Part shown: piece after piece, positions 9,088 to 18,184 of the stretch
Position numbering within the stretch: the stretch's first letter is position 1
Layout: each line of letters begins with the position of its first letter
Source of the DNA: Oceanospirillaceae bacterium
GTDB lineage: Bacteria > Pseudomonadota > Gammaproteobacteria > Pseudomonadales > Balneatricaceae
Length of the DNA stretch: 64,000 bases
NCBI GenBank assembly: GCA_013215505.1
Contig: JABSQZ010000001.1
Coordinates: 476,033-540,032, forward strand
Direction of reading: 5' to 3'
Program-made: the position numbers and the translations under genes
The notes under the pieces: model-generated
What the model saw: only the letters and a program-made list of their open reading frames with translations
Databases searched by the model: none
Told to the model about the DNA's origin: nothing

Positions 9088-9885
9088 ATGCCAATGCCCG
9101 CTTTTAGTGCAAATTTAAGTACGCTTTTTACCGAAGTACCACTGCTGGAACGTTTTGCATTAGCCAGACAGGCAGGCTTTAGTGCCGTCGAAATTCAGTT
9201 TCCCTACGCGCTGGCTAAATCGGCAATTAAACAACAACTACAGCAGCATCATTTGCAGCTGACGCTGATCAATCTACCGGCGGGAAACATCGCTGCTGGC
9301 GACTTAGGCATCGCCTGCCTACCCGATCGCAGCTTAGAGTTCAAGGAATCCGTCGCTACAGCAGTGGACTATGCCCGCTTTTTAGGGGTAACTAAAATAA
9401 ATTGCCTGTCTGGAAAAAAACCTCCAAGTCTTTCGGTATGTGATGCACAAGCTGCATTTATAGCAAATATAAACTATGCTGCCTCTTATCTAAAAGAACA
9501 TAACATGACCTTGTTAATAGAGGCCATCAACACTAAAGACGTGCCGGGTTTTTTCTTATCAGGTTCTGCTCAGGCAGTAGATTTGATAAAAAGCCTGGAT
9601 CATTGTAATTTAAAACTCCAGTATGACCTCTACCATATGCAAATGATGGAGGGCAATTTAATCAGCACAATGTCTAAGTATTTTGCTTATATCGGACATA
9701 TTCAAATTGCAGATGTACCCAATCGCAGCGAACCTGGGACGGGGGAAATTAACTTCCCAAATATATTCAATGCATTAGCTTTATTGGGTTATACTGATGT
9801 GATAGGTTTAGAGTACTTTCCAGACAAAAGTACCCAAAGCGGTCTGGTTAAATTAGCACCGTTGCTGAATTTAAAAGGTGAATAA
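9088..9885 (+). CDS. hyi: Hydroxypyruvate isomerase
   Basis: A 265-residue TIM-barrel enzyme (AP endonuclease 2/xylose-isomerase-like superfamily). The opening PAFSANLSTLFTEVPLLERF and LINLPAGNIAAGDLGIAC are Hyi signatures; IEAINTKDVPGFFLSG and QYDLYHMQMMEGNL carry metal and substrate ligands. It interconverts hydroxypyruvate and tartronate semialdehyde, feeding the reductase upstream. No glyoxylate carboligase is in the window. Two in-frame ATGs (9088 and 9094) are available; GAGG at 9081-9084 is better spaced for the second, so the true protein may be two residues shorter. Confidence 0.9.
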   Translation: MPMPAFSANLSTLFTEVPLLERFALARQAGFSAVEIQFPYALAKSAIKQQLQQHHLQLTLINLPAGNIAAGDLGIACLPDRSLEFKESVATAVDYARFLGVTKINCLSGKKPPSLSVCDAQAAFIANINYAASYLKEHNMTLLIEAINTKDVPGFFLSGSAQAVDLIKSLDHCNLKLQYDLYHMQMMEGNLISTMSKYFAYIGHIQIADVPNRSEPGTGEINFPNIFNALALLGYTDVIGLEYFPDKSTQSGLVKLAPLLNLKGE

Positions 9886-9887
9886 AC

Positions 9888-10436
9888 ATGAGTATGAATG
9901 GTGCAGCGGCACAGCTTGAAATGATGCAAAAATCAAAATCTAAGAATAAATCTGTCAAGTCACGTGCTGTACAAGAAGAGATAATCTTTAATCAGTGGGC
10001 AACTTTTAAAGTTAACAACGAGCTATTTGCTATTGATGTTATGCAAGTAAAAGAAGTCCTCAGATACTCTGAAATAACGCCAGTGCCAGGTTCCAGCTCT
10101 TACATACGCGGTATTATCAACTTGCGGGGTAATGTAGTAACGGTACTGGACACTCGGTTGCTGTTTTCTTTAGACCCCAGAGAAACTGATGATGACACGC
10201 GTATTATCGTGGTCGAATACAACGAACAGGAAGTCGTTGGCATGGTCGTTGACAGTGTCGATGAAGTCGTCAATATCCCGCAAAACGATATCGAACGCGC
10301 CCCAAGTGTCGCTACTGAAGACTCTGATCGCAGATTTGTGCAAGGCGTAAGCTATTACGAAAGCAACCTGATTATCTTACTTGATTTGGCAAAAATGCTC
10401 GGCAGCATCACCCCTATCATCGAAGAGACCCACTAA
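9888..10436 (+). CDS. CheW-domain signal transduction protein
   Basis: A 182-residue protein with one CheW domain (about residues 35-175) after a basic, low-complexity N-terminal tail (KSKSKNKSVKSR). Family features include FKVNNELFAIDVMQVKEVL, the receptor/kinase-coupling motif SSYIRGIINLRGNVVTVLD, and FVQGVSYYESNLIILLDL. CheW normally links chemoreceptors to CheA at the inner membrane, but no receptor, cheA or other che gene is nearby. It starts two bases after hyi stops and ends 20 bases before the flavoprotein gene, so it looks inserted in a metabolic operon. Confidence 0.9.
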   Translation: MSMNGAAAQLEMMQKSKSKNKSVKSRAVQEEIIFNQWATFKVNNELFAIDVMQVKEVLRYSEITPVPGSSSYIRGIINLRGNVVTVLDTRLLFSLDPRETDDDTRIIVVEYNEQEVVGMVVDSVDEVVNIPQNDIERAPSVATEDSDRRFVQGVSYYESNLIILLDLAKMLGSITPIIEETH

Positions 10437-10456
10437 CTTCCCGACAGATAATATAA

Positions 10457-12529
10457 ATGAGCAGAGACCCTCGTTACGACATCCTATTCGAGCCGATGAA
10501 AATCGGCCCGGTAACTGCAAAAAATCGATTTTTTCAAGTTCCCCACTGCACCGGAATGGGCTATTTGCGACCGCGCATGTTAGCAGAAATGCGCGCAGTA
10601 AAAGCTGAGGGTGGATGGGGTGTTGTCTGCACTGAATACTGCTCGATCCACCCTACATCCGACGACCTGCCAAACCCCTCTGCGGCCCTGTGGGACAACA
10701 GTGACATTCGGGCGCACAGCTTAATGACCGACAAGGTCCATGAGCACGGTGCCCTGGCTGGGGTTGAACTCTGGTACGGCGGGGCGCGTAGCGCCAATCT
10801 GAATACCCGCGAAGTGGCGATGGATGTTGTCAGCATGCCGAACCTGGCCGGACATCCATACCACACCCGTGCCATGGACAAAACCGATATCCGGGATTTC
10901 CGACGCTGGCATAAAAACGCGGCAATTCGGGCAAAACAGGCGGGGTTTGACATCGTCTATGTCTACGCAACCCACGGCTATTTACTCTCCAATTTTTTGT
11001 CTCCGACCGCCAACACACGCTCTGACGAATACGGCGGCTCGCTGGAAAATCGGGTACGGCTGATTCGCGAATTGATCGAGGACACCAAAGATGCAGTCGG
11101 CGACAGCTGCGCGGTCGCTGTACGCTTTTCCGCCGATGAAACCATTGGCAAAGACGGGCAGCCAATTTTTGGTGAGCGCCGTGAAATGTTTGCCATGCTG
11201 GCAGAATACCCCGATCTCTGGGACATCAACATCGCCGATTACTCCTATGAAATGGGCGTATCGCGCTTTGTCAAAGAAGGCTCACTCGAGCCCTATATGA
11301 ATTTTGTTAAATCGGTAACCACAAAGCCAGTGGTAAGCGTGGGCCGTTTTACCTCCCCGGATACTATGGCCAGTCAGATCAGACGCGGTGTCATCGATTT
11401 TATCGGCGCGGCGCGACCTTCAATCGCTGATCCATTCCTGCCAAACAAGATAAAAGAGGGCCGCCCCGAAGACATTCGCGAGTGTATCGGCTGCAATATT
11501 TGCTATTCCGGTGACAGTCTGGGTGTGCCAATACGCTGTACACAAAACCCAACCATGGGCGAAGAATGGCGTAAAGGCTGGCACCCCGAAAAGATCGCCG
11601 CAAAAGGCTCCGAGGCCACAGTATTAATCGTCGGCGCAGGGCCGACCGGTCTCGAGGCTGCGCGAGCACTGGGAAAGCGTGGTTATCATGTAATGCTCGC
11701 CGAGGCCACCCGAGATCTGGGCGGACGTGTCAGCCGTGAGGCCTCCCTGCCGGGACTGAGCGAGTGGGCGCGGGTGCGCGATTACCGAGTCGAGCAACTG
11801 GCCTCGATGCCTAATGTCGAGATATATCGCGAGAGCCGCCTGAGCGCCCAGGACGTATTCGACGTTGGGGCCGAGCATGTGGCAATTGCCACTGGCGCGA
11901 CCTGGCGTGACGATTACTTTAACCAGCCGGTCTACCAATCGGTCATCACAGCGGATAGCGGGGCCAGCGTCTACACCCCTGATGACATAATGGCTGGCAA
12001 GCTACCCGATGGCCCAGTGCTCTTGTATGACGCCGACGGTTATTACATGGGAGGCGTGATTGCCGAACGCCTGGTTAAAAATGGCAATGCTGTGACCATG
12101 GTTATGCCTTCAGATAGCGTGTCACAATGGGCGGGTCATACTAGTGAACGCTGGCGGGTGCGCACCAAGCTGATGGGACTGGGGGTGAAAATTATTCCCG
12201 CGCACAGTCTAGTCTGCTTCGATGGAAGCACTGCCGTTTTGGCCTGCGCATATACAGAAACACCGATGACGCTTGCCGTCGCGGCTGTGGTGATGGTGAG
12301 TCAAAGGCGGGCAAATGACAGTTTGTATCACGAAATTCTAAAGACAGTTAATGGCCAGGCCGACAGCCTGCCCTTCAGCTTGAAACGTATTGGCGACTGC
12401 GAAGCCCCTGCTATCATTGCGGCTGCGGTTTATGCAGGACACCAATATGCCCAGGAACTGGACAGCGACAAAGATCCCGACCAGCCGCTTCGACACGACC
12501 GGGTGGATGTACAGCTCAACACTGAATAA
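10457..12529 (+). CDS. Trimethylamine/histamine dehydrogenase-like iron-sulfur flavoprotein
   Basis: A 690-residue protein with an N-terminal old-yellow-enzyme barrel, a 4Fe-4S site and a C-terminal Rossmann region (IVGAGPTGLEAARALG near residue 390). The start DPRYDILFEPMKIGP and VPHCTGMGY match trimethylamine dehydrogenase (TMADH). Cys31 equals the Cys30 that covalently binds FMN. Cys343, Cys346, Cys349 and Cys361 would hold the cluster. YVYATHGY keeps the catalytic Tyr and His, and DLWDINIAD the Asp and one pocket Trp. The residue corresponding to TMADH Trp355 is Asp353, as recalled for histamine dehydrogenase, so the amine oxidised may differ. The gene is GC-richer than its neighbours (37/60 at 11641-11700 against 23/60 at 9421-9480), which suggests transfer. 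Confidence 0.85.
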   Translation: MSRDPRYDILFEPMKIGPVTAKNRFFQVPHCTGMGYLRPRMLAEMRAVKAEGGWGVVCTEYCSIHPTSDDLPNPSAALWDNSDIRAHSLMTDKVHEHGALAGVELWYGGARSANLNTREVAMDVVSMPNLAGHPYHTRAMDKTDIRDFRRWHKNAAIRAKQAGFDIVYVYATHGYLLSNFLSPTANTRSDEYGGSLENRVRLIRELIEDTKDAVGDSCAVAVRFSADETIGKDGQPIFGERREMFAMLAEYPDLWDINIADYSYEMGVSRFVKEGSLEPYMNFVKSVTTKPVVSVGRFTSPDTMASQIRRGVIDFIGAARPSIADPFLPNKIKEGRPEDIRECIGCNICYSGDSLGVPIRCTQNPTMGEEWRKGWHPEKIAAKGSEATVLIVGAGPTGLEAARALGKRGYHVMLAEATRDLGGRVSREASLPGLSEWARVRDYRVEQLASMPNVEIYRESRLSAQDVFDVGAEHVAIATGATWRDDYFNQPVYQSVITADSGASVYTPDDIMAGKLPDGPVLLYDADGYYMGGVIAERLVKNGNAVTMVMPSDSVSQWAGHTSERWRVRTKLMGLGVKIIPAHSLVCFDGSTAVLACAYTETPMTLAVAAVVMVSQRRANDSLYHEILKTVNGQADSLPFSLKRIGDCEAPAIIAAAVYAGHQYAQELDSDKDPDQPLRHDRVDVQLNTE

Positions 12530-12922
12530 ATGTTCTGCGCATGGCCGTGAGTACAATTGGCAATATTGACGACCGGCAGTGCAGTTACATTTTACCTTAG
12601 TAAAAATCCGCTCAGTAACATCCCAGCAATTTCATAGTGACAGCGCCTGCATAGAGTTGCTTTCAATCTTGGCTATGTTAGTGAAACGCAATAGAAGTCA
12701 GCACTGCTACGCTGTCAATGAAGTAAGCCTGGCGGGCATGATTTGGTTTTAGCCGCATCCTAACCCTGCATTTTAGCAGCCAGTACCGCAGCGCTCAGAG
12801 TACGCCAGCTAACACAGCGTCGTTAATAATTCTTCATACCGGGTAAAACAGATGATCGCTATACAGGCCAAGTGTAGAGCCTTGTGGTGTACTGCGGCCT
12901 GAACCGATGCCCGAAAGTTCAG
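12530..12922. other. Intergenic region, no gene seen
   Basis: About 390 bases between the convergent flavoprotein and GntR genes. No convincing open frame, strong terminator or repeat was recognised. It may represent debris at the boundary of the GC-rich segment. Confidence 0.5.
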
Positions 12923-13618
12923 TTACCTTTTTACTTTAGAAAAAACCTGATGCAAATCCTCAGAGCAGGGTATGCCATCTAAATTCAGTTTCGCTTCTAT
13001 ATGATCTAAATGACACATCATTAGCTCTAGCGCTTTGTCCACAGAACCTGAAGCAATCACTTTAACTAATTGCAAATGCTCATCATAAGAGCAATGAGAA
13101 ATGCCGCGCTTTTCATATTGGGCGATGATCAGCGACGTTTGTGGCACTAAGCTACGGTGAAAATTTTTAAGTTGAGAGTTAGCGGCAATTTCGGCAATTT
13201 TAAAATGAAACTCACCTGATAATCGAATACCCGCAGACCTGTCACCCCGGGTAAAACAGGCCTTTTCCTGCTCAACGATGGAAGTCAGAGCGGCTAGATC
13301 GTCTGCGTTGTGATTTTGTACTGCAAGTTCAATGATGGCTCTTTCAACCACCCTTCTGGCAAAAAAGATCTGTTTGGATTCTGCAATTGAGACACTGGCG
13401 ACAATCGCACCTTTATTTGGCCTTAGTTGTACGACTTGTTGATGAGAAAGTTTGAGTAGCGACTTCCTTACTATCGTTCTACTGACATCGAAGATCTCAG
13501 CCAGCGATTCTTCGCTCAATCTAGTTCCCGGTGCTAACTTCTGCTCTAGTATTGCTTCATACACATGCTCGTAAACCAAATCTTTGCTTTTCGCTACCAT
13601 ATCGCCTGCTGTCCACAT
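12923..13618 (-). CDS. GntR family transcriptional regulator with FCD domain
   Basis: A 231-residue regulator. The winged helix-turn-helix (about residues 10-75) contains LAPGTRLSEESLAEIFDVSR and VRKSLLKLSHQQVVQLRPNKG. The C-terminal all-helical FCD effector domain has conserved acid and His positions (FHFKIAEIAAN and YDEHLQLVKVIASG), which bind metal and small carboxylates in this FadR-type subfamily. It is convergent with the flavoprotein gene. FCD regulators often control small organic acid or amine catabolism, so control of the 8.2-12.5 kb genes is possible but unproven. Confidence 0.88.
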   Translation of the reverse strand: MWTAGDMVAKSKDLVYEHVYEAILEQKLAPGTRLSEESLAEIFDVSRTIVRKSLLKLSHQQVVQLRPNKGAIVASVSIAESKQIFFARRVVERAIIELAVQNHNADDLAALTSIVEQEKACFTRGDRSAGIRLSGEFHFKIAEIAANSQLKNFHRSLVPQTSLIIAQYEKRGISHCSYDEHLQLVKVIASGSVDKALELMMCHLDHIEAKLNLDGIPCSEDLHQVFSKVKR

Positions 13619-13666
13619 TTACGTTTAAAGTTTGTGCACTGTCACTGCTAGCACAGTCTTTCGCGT

Positions 13667-14164
13667 TTAATTTAAATCCAGATTTAAAATTCGTCGCACC
13701 TGCAGTTCCAACTCGGGATCATTTGCCTTAGCACTGTGGGTTTTCCACAGTATCTGCGCCTTCCTATCGATAAAGAAAGTGGTTGGTGTACCTGGAACGT
13801 TGTAGATTCTGGCGACATTATCGCCGTTGACTACCGTTTTAAAAGAGATGCCAAGCCCTGCCAATACCTGCTGAGGATTCACACTAGCCTCCTCGCGAAT
13901 ACTCACCGCCAAGACTTCCAGGCCAGAGTTTTTATACTTGCGATACAATCTATCCAGCTCAGGCTGTAGCTCTGCACAAAAAGGACACCAACTACCCCAA
14001 AAATGTAATAGCAAAGCCTTACCGCGGTAATCTTGCAGTGTTATTTGATTACCTGCTTGATCGTACAACTTAAATTCTGCTGCCTGCCTAGCGTGTGCCG
14101 AGTCAAAGCAAAATAACAACAGTAGCAGCCAGTTACAACTGATCACGCTGGTTAGGGTCTTCAT
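13667..14164 (-). CDS. TlpA/ResA-like periplasmic thioredoxin
   Basis: A redoxin with an N-terminal signal sequence (MKTLTSVISCNWLLLLLFCF, then an AHA cleavage region) and the active site FWGSWCPFC. The cis-proline motif VPGTPTTFFID is present. It probably reduces disulfides or supports cytochrome c maturation in the periplasm. The frame is open back to an ATG at 14188, but the Met at 14164 gives a normal signal peptide with GGGA seven bases upstream, so it is preferred. It lies 48 bases upstream of the GntR gene on the same strand. Confidence 0.85.
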   Translation of the reverse strand: MKTLTSVISCNWLLLLLFCFDSAHARQAAEFKLYDQAGNQITLQDYRGKALLLHFWGSWCPFCAELQPELDRLYRKYKNSGLEVLAVSIREEASVNPQQVLAGLGISFKTVVNGDNVARIYNVPGTPTTFFIDRKAQILWKTHSAKANDPELELQVRRILNLDLN

Positions 14165-14397
14165 ATTCATTTCCCAATGAGACTGCATACAGCCTCATTC
14201 TAACTACACTGTTCCCTGTGCCGGTATTTTAACAAAGCTTGCGCCGCTAAAGTGATCTGCTATTTGCTGCACTGCGCCAGTTCAATTCGAGGATACCAGC
14301 TTTGCAGACTGAGTAGCTGCTGAATATCCTGCAAGTTCTGTTTTGAGCCGGCAGAGAAGGCAGTAAATGTATTAACACCTTCCCCGCCGAGCAATGA

Positions 14398-16092
14398 TCA
14401 CTTTTTAGCTTTGGACTCTCTCAAGGGTAAAGTCTGGTTGAAAACCAATTTCTCAGCAGTACTTTGTGCATCGGCCACAAAATAACCGGTACGCTCAAAC
14501 TGATAACCACTTTCAATTTGCGCATCTTTCAGCGAGGGTTCAGCCCAGGCCCTGTTAATCACCCGCAGTGAGTCGGGGTTTATCAACTCTAGAAAGCTTT
14601 TTTCTTTGTGTTTATCCGGTGCTGCTTCGGTGAATAATCTATCGTAAATACGCAATTCACAAGGCACTGCATGATCTGCACTCACCCAGTGAATCACCCC
14701 TCTAGGTTTAAACTCCGCTGGCGGGTTTGCGCCGACAGTGTCGGGCACTAGACTGGCAATAACCTCAATAACTTCACCACTTTCATTTTTAATGACATTG
14801 TCAGCTTTAATTACATAGGCGCCACGTAACCTGACAAAATCTCCGATTACCAGACGCTTAAACTTTTTGCGTCCCAAACTGGTGTCTTCAGAGAAATCGA
14901 GTTTTTCAATCCATAAATTCTTAGTAAAAGGTAACTGGCGATCCCCCATCTGCAGTTTAGGATGCACTGCCAGAGAGAGCATTTGTGTTTCAGTCTCCGC
15001 AAAATTACTAATGGTAACTTTTAGGGGCTCGATCACGCACATTGCCCGGCGCGCATTTTGTTCCAGGTCATCGCGTACAGCCGATTCCAGCATACTGACA
15101 TCAACCACGCCATTAGAACGTGTTACCCCAACCATTTCGCAGAAGCGCCTGATCGCCGCAGCGGTAAAACCGCGTCGGCGCATACCGGAGATAGTTGGCA
15201 TTCTGGGATCATCCCAGCCAGAGACTACTTTTTCATCAACCAACTGCTTGAGCTTACGCTTACTGGTGACTGTGTAGTTAATCTCCAGTCGGGAAAACTC
15301 ATATTGTCTGGGAGTGGCCGGAACCGGTAAATTCTTGATAAACCAATCGTATAGCGGACGGTGGCCTTCAAATTCCAAAGTACAGATAGAGTGAGTGATT
15401 CCCTCCAGTGCATCAGACTGCCCATGTGCAAAATCATAAATCGGATAGATACACCATTGATCGCCGGTTTGGTGATGATCAACATTTAATATCCGGTATA
15501 ACATCGGATCACGCATATTCATATTAGAAGATTGCATATCGATCTTGGCACGTAGCGAACAACTACCCTCGGCGAAGTCTCCGGCTTTCATCTTGGAAAA
15601 TAGCGCTAAATTATCTTCGACTGAACGTTCGCGATAGGGGCTGTCTTTACCTGGGGTGGTAAAATCGCCACGATAGGCACGTGCCTGTTCCGCATTTAGA
15701 TCACAGACATAAGCATTACCTTGTTCAATTAAATGTACTGCCCACAAATACAATTGCTGAAAGTAGCCTGAGGTAAATTTAACTTCTTCATGCCACTCAA
15801 ACCCCAACCAGCTAATATCCTTTTTAATAGCGTCAATATATTCCTGGCTTTCTTTTTCCGGGTTAGTATCGTCAAACCTTAAATGACAAACACCCTTGTA
15901 CTTTTGCGCAGTGCCGAAATTTAAGCAGATAGATTTAGCGTGCCCGATATGCAAATAACCATTAGGTTCAGGTGGAAACCGGGTAACTATTTTAGCCGGG
16001 GGGTTGCTGCTATTGAGATCATCTTCAATAATTTGATGGATGAAATTAGTGGTCTTGGGCGTATTTTCCGCGCTTGAATTATCAGTGCTCAT
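14398..16092 (-). CDS. glnS: Glutamine--tRNA ligase
   Basis: A 564-residue class I aminoacyl-tRNA synthetase that charges tRNA-Gln (E. coli GlnS is about 554). PPEPNGYLHIGHAKS holds the HIGH motif, and VTSKRKLKQL is the KMSKS-type loop. The MRDPMLYRI and TLEFEGHRPLYDWF regions are typical of GlnS rather than GltX. The C-terminal anticodon-binding beta-barrels extend to GYQFERTGYF. The stop is TGA; 45 further sense codons follow in frame before the next stop (see findings). Divergent from ppiB. Confidence 0.97.
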   Translation of the reverse strand: MSTDNSSAENTPKTTNFIHQIIEDDLNSSNPPAKIVTRFPPEPNGYLHIGHAKSICLNFGTAQKYKGVCHLRFDDTNPEKESQEYIDAIKKDISWLGFEWHEEVKFTSGYFQQLYLWAVHLIEQGNAYVCDLNAEQARAYRGDFTTPGKDSPYRERSVEDNLALFSKMKAGDFAEGSCSLRAKIDMQSSNMNMRDPMLYRILNVDHHQTGDQWCIYPIYDFAHGQSDALEGITHSICTLEFEGHRPLYDWFIKNLPVPATPRQYEFSRLEINYTVTSKRKLKQLVDEKVVSGWDDPRMPTISGMRRRGFTAAAIRRFCEMVGVTRSNGVVDVSMLESAVRDDLEQNARRAMCVIEPLKVTISNFAETETQMLSLAVHPKLQMGDRQLPFTKNLWIEKLDFSEDTSLGRKKFKRLVIGDFVRLRGAYVIKADNVIKNESGEVIEVIASLVPDTVGANPPAEFKPRGVIHWVSADHAVPCELRIYDRLFTEAAPDKHKEKSFLELINPDSLRVINRAWAEPSLKDAQIESGYQFERTGYFVADAQSTAEKLVFNQTLPLRESKAKK

Positions 16093-16366
16093 GGATATTT
16101 TAAATATAACCTCAAATTTATCGCTGTTAAAAGTCTGCGCCAGATCTAACGCTGCTGACCAATGACAGATTTAGTGTGCATCGTCTGAATATACAATGCA
16201 GGTATTATAAACATATCGCTGATTGAAGGTCAGCTATAAGCACAGTTAATGGGCAGTCAATCAAACTATTTTGCAATATTAAAACTAAAACCAGCAGAAC
16301 ATAGAAGTATTGTATTTGCCGGGTATAATAGCTGCATCAAAAAATCATCATAATTAAGGTAAAATC

Positions 16367-16903
16367 ATGATTACATTACATACCAACTTTGGTGACATTA
16401 GCTTAGTGCTAAATCATCAAAAAGCACCAAAAAGCGCCAAAAACTTCACCGAGCTAGCGCAACAAGGCTTTTACGATAACCTCATTTTCCATCGCGTTAT
16501 CGAAGGTTTCATGATTCAAGGCGGGGCTTTTAGCGCCAGTATGAAACAAAAAGAGAGTACTGAAAATGTCGAAAATGAAGCAGACAATGGTTTAAAAAAT
16601 ACTATCGGTAGTATTGCCATGGCCAGAACCATGGACCCGCACTCTGCATCCTCACAATTTTTTATTAACTTATCCGATAATGCGTTTTTAAACCATACCA
16701 CTAAAACCATGGAAGGTTGGGGTTACTGTGTGTTTGGGGAAGTTGTCGCGGGCATGGATGTGGTGACTAAAATTGGCGCCCTGGAAACAGCCATGAGATC
16801 CGGCCACCAGGACGTGCCTGTCGACGATATCTATGTCAAATCTGTCACTGTGGTTGATACCGATCTCGATCAAGAGTCTGAGAATGACTCTGAATCCGAA
16901 TAA
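16367..16903 (+). CDS. ppiB: Peptidyl-prolyl cis-trans isomerase B (cyclophilin)
   Basis: A 178-residue cytosolic cyclophilin without a signal sequence, catalysing proline isomerisation. The core motif FHRVIEGFMIQGG contains the catalytic Arg, and DPHSASSQFFINLSDN is the second family signature. Compared with typical PpiB (about 164 residues) it has an acidic tail (DQESENDSESE). It is 24 bases upstream of lpxH; glnS, ppiB and lpxH are neighbours in many Pseudomonas-like genomes. Confidence 0.95.
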   Translation: MITLHTNFGDISLVLNHQKAPKSAKNFTELAQQGFYDNLIFHRVIEGFMIQGGAFSASMKQKESTENVENEADNGLKNTIGSIAMARTMDPHSASSQFFINLSDNAFLNHTTKTMEGWGYCVFGEVVAGMDVVTKIGALETAMRSGHQDVPVDDIYVKSVTVVDTDLDQESENDSESE

Positions 16904-16927
16904 ACAGCCGACTGAGATACGCAGTTA

Positions 16928-17656
16928 ATGAAGGTACTCTTTGTTGCAGATCTGCATTTGTCTGCACAGCGCCCGGATTTAATCCGGGCTTTTATCGATT
17001 TTCTTGAAAACACCGCCAGCGACTGTGACACGCTGTATTTATTAGGCGATATTTTTGAAGCTTGGATAGGTGATGACTACGTTGAAGCAGAGCTCCAGCC
17101 AGTCATCGATGCGCTATTAGTCACGAGCAAAAATTGTCAGCTGTATTTTCAGCAGGGCAATCGAGATTTTTTGGCCTCCACTGGCTTCACCGCGTCGATC
17201 GGTGCCCAGCTACTAGAGGATGAAGTACTGATCCAACTTCCCAGCCAGCAGGCATTAATCATGCATGGCGATCAACTCTGCACTGACGATCTCGATTATC
17301 AAACGTTTCGATCTATGGTCAGATCAGAGCCATGGCAACAGCAGTTTTTGTCCAGGCCGATTGCCGAGCGCCTGCAGATAGCTGAACATCTGCGCACTCA
17401 GAGCAAACAGCAGGGCCAGATGAAAGCGTCTGAAATCACCGATGTGAATTTAACGGCGGTACAGCAAGTTATGAATCTAGCACAGGTCGGTCTGCTGATC
17501 CACGGCCATACCCACAGACCTGCAACCCACAAAGTCATGTTGCAGCACAGTGTAGGCTGCAGAATTGTACTGGGTGACTGGGATAGCACACTCTGGTATT
17601 TGCAATGTGATGAGCAAGGCTGCAACTTAATAGAGCAAAAAATCAACGCAGATTAA
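16928..17656 (+). CDS. lpxH: UDP-2,3-diacylglucosamine diphosphatase LpxH
   Basis: A 242-residue calcineurin-like metallophosphoesterase that converts UDP-2,3-diacylglucosamine to lipid X in lipid A synthesis at the inner membrane face. All metal motifs are present: VADLHLS, LGDIFEAWIGDD, GNRDF, MHGDQLCTDD and GHTHRPATH. Length equals that of E. coli LpxH (240). It supports a Gram-negative, LPS-making host. The lipoprotein gene follows after 9 bases. Confidence 0.95.
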   Translation: MKVLFVADLHLSAQRPDLIRAFIDFLENTASDCDTLYLLGDIFEAWIGDDYVEAELQPVIDALLVTSKNCQLYFQQGNRDFLASTGFTASIGAQLLEDEVLIQLPSQQALIMHGDQLCTDDLDYQTFRSMVRSEPWQQQFLSRPIAERLQIAEHLRTQSKQQGQMKASEITDVNLTAVQQVMNLAQVGLLIHGHTHRPATHKVMLQHSVGCRIVLGDWDSTLWYLQCDEQGCNLIEQKINAD

Positions 17657-17665
17657 GGGAGCATT

Positions 17666-18184
17666 ATGCTAAAGGGCTTAGGGTTATTACTGATTATTAG
17701 CATTGCAGGCTGCACTGGGGTCAAACAACAGCCGCTACAAAGTAATCAAACGGTCGATATCGCCACTGCGATTACTGAAAGCTATCAGAGCTGGCTTAAA
17801 CTTAAGCAACAACACGGTGCTAATTACAGCTACGAACGGGATACATTCAGCGCACAAGGCAATAACAGTACTTTGCTAAGAATTGAGGATGATATTGTTG
17901 AATACCGGTATTTCTTCGAGTGGCAGGAAGGCGGTACTCCCAGTCTGAGTTGGATCGAGTCATACGCCGAACTCAGCTTACACAACCAGGGAACAGTCGT
18001 TAAAACCCTCGACCAACTGTATCGACAGTGTGAGACACAAATATTGAGTAAAGCGTTATCTGAGTATGCAATTACTCTAAAAGTCGATCAGTTCAACGTT
18101 TTAAAGCAATGCAGCTATACACAGATACAATGTAGCGCAAACTGCACTAAAGGTATTCGCATACACGGACTGCGAATGAATTAA
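17666..18184 (+). CDS. Putative lipoprotein of unknown function
   Basis: A 172-residue protein with a lipoprotein signal: hydrophobic LGLLLIISIAGC with the lipobox Cys at about residue 16. The residue after the Cys is Thr, consistent with sorting to the outer membrane. The mature part is soluble and contains several cysteines near the C-terminus (QCSYTQIQCSANC). I do not recognise the family. GGGAG in front of the ATG supports the start. It is probably co-transcribed with ppiB and lpxH. Confidence 0.7.
   Translation: MLKGLGLLLIISIAGCTGVKQQPLQSNQTVDIATAITESYQSWLKLKQQHGANYSYERDTFSAQGNNSTLLRIEDDIVEYRYFFEWQEGGTPSLSWIESYAELSLHNQGTVVKTLDQLYRQCETQILSKALSEYAITLKVDQFNVLKQCSYTQIQCSANCTKGIRIHGLRMN

Noticed and set aside
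14279..14295. GTTCAATTC resembling a tRNA T-loop
   Set aside because: The flanking bases do not form a T stem, and no acceptor, D or anticodon arm is visible.
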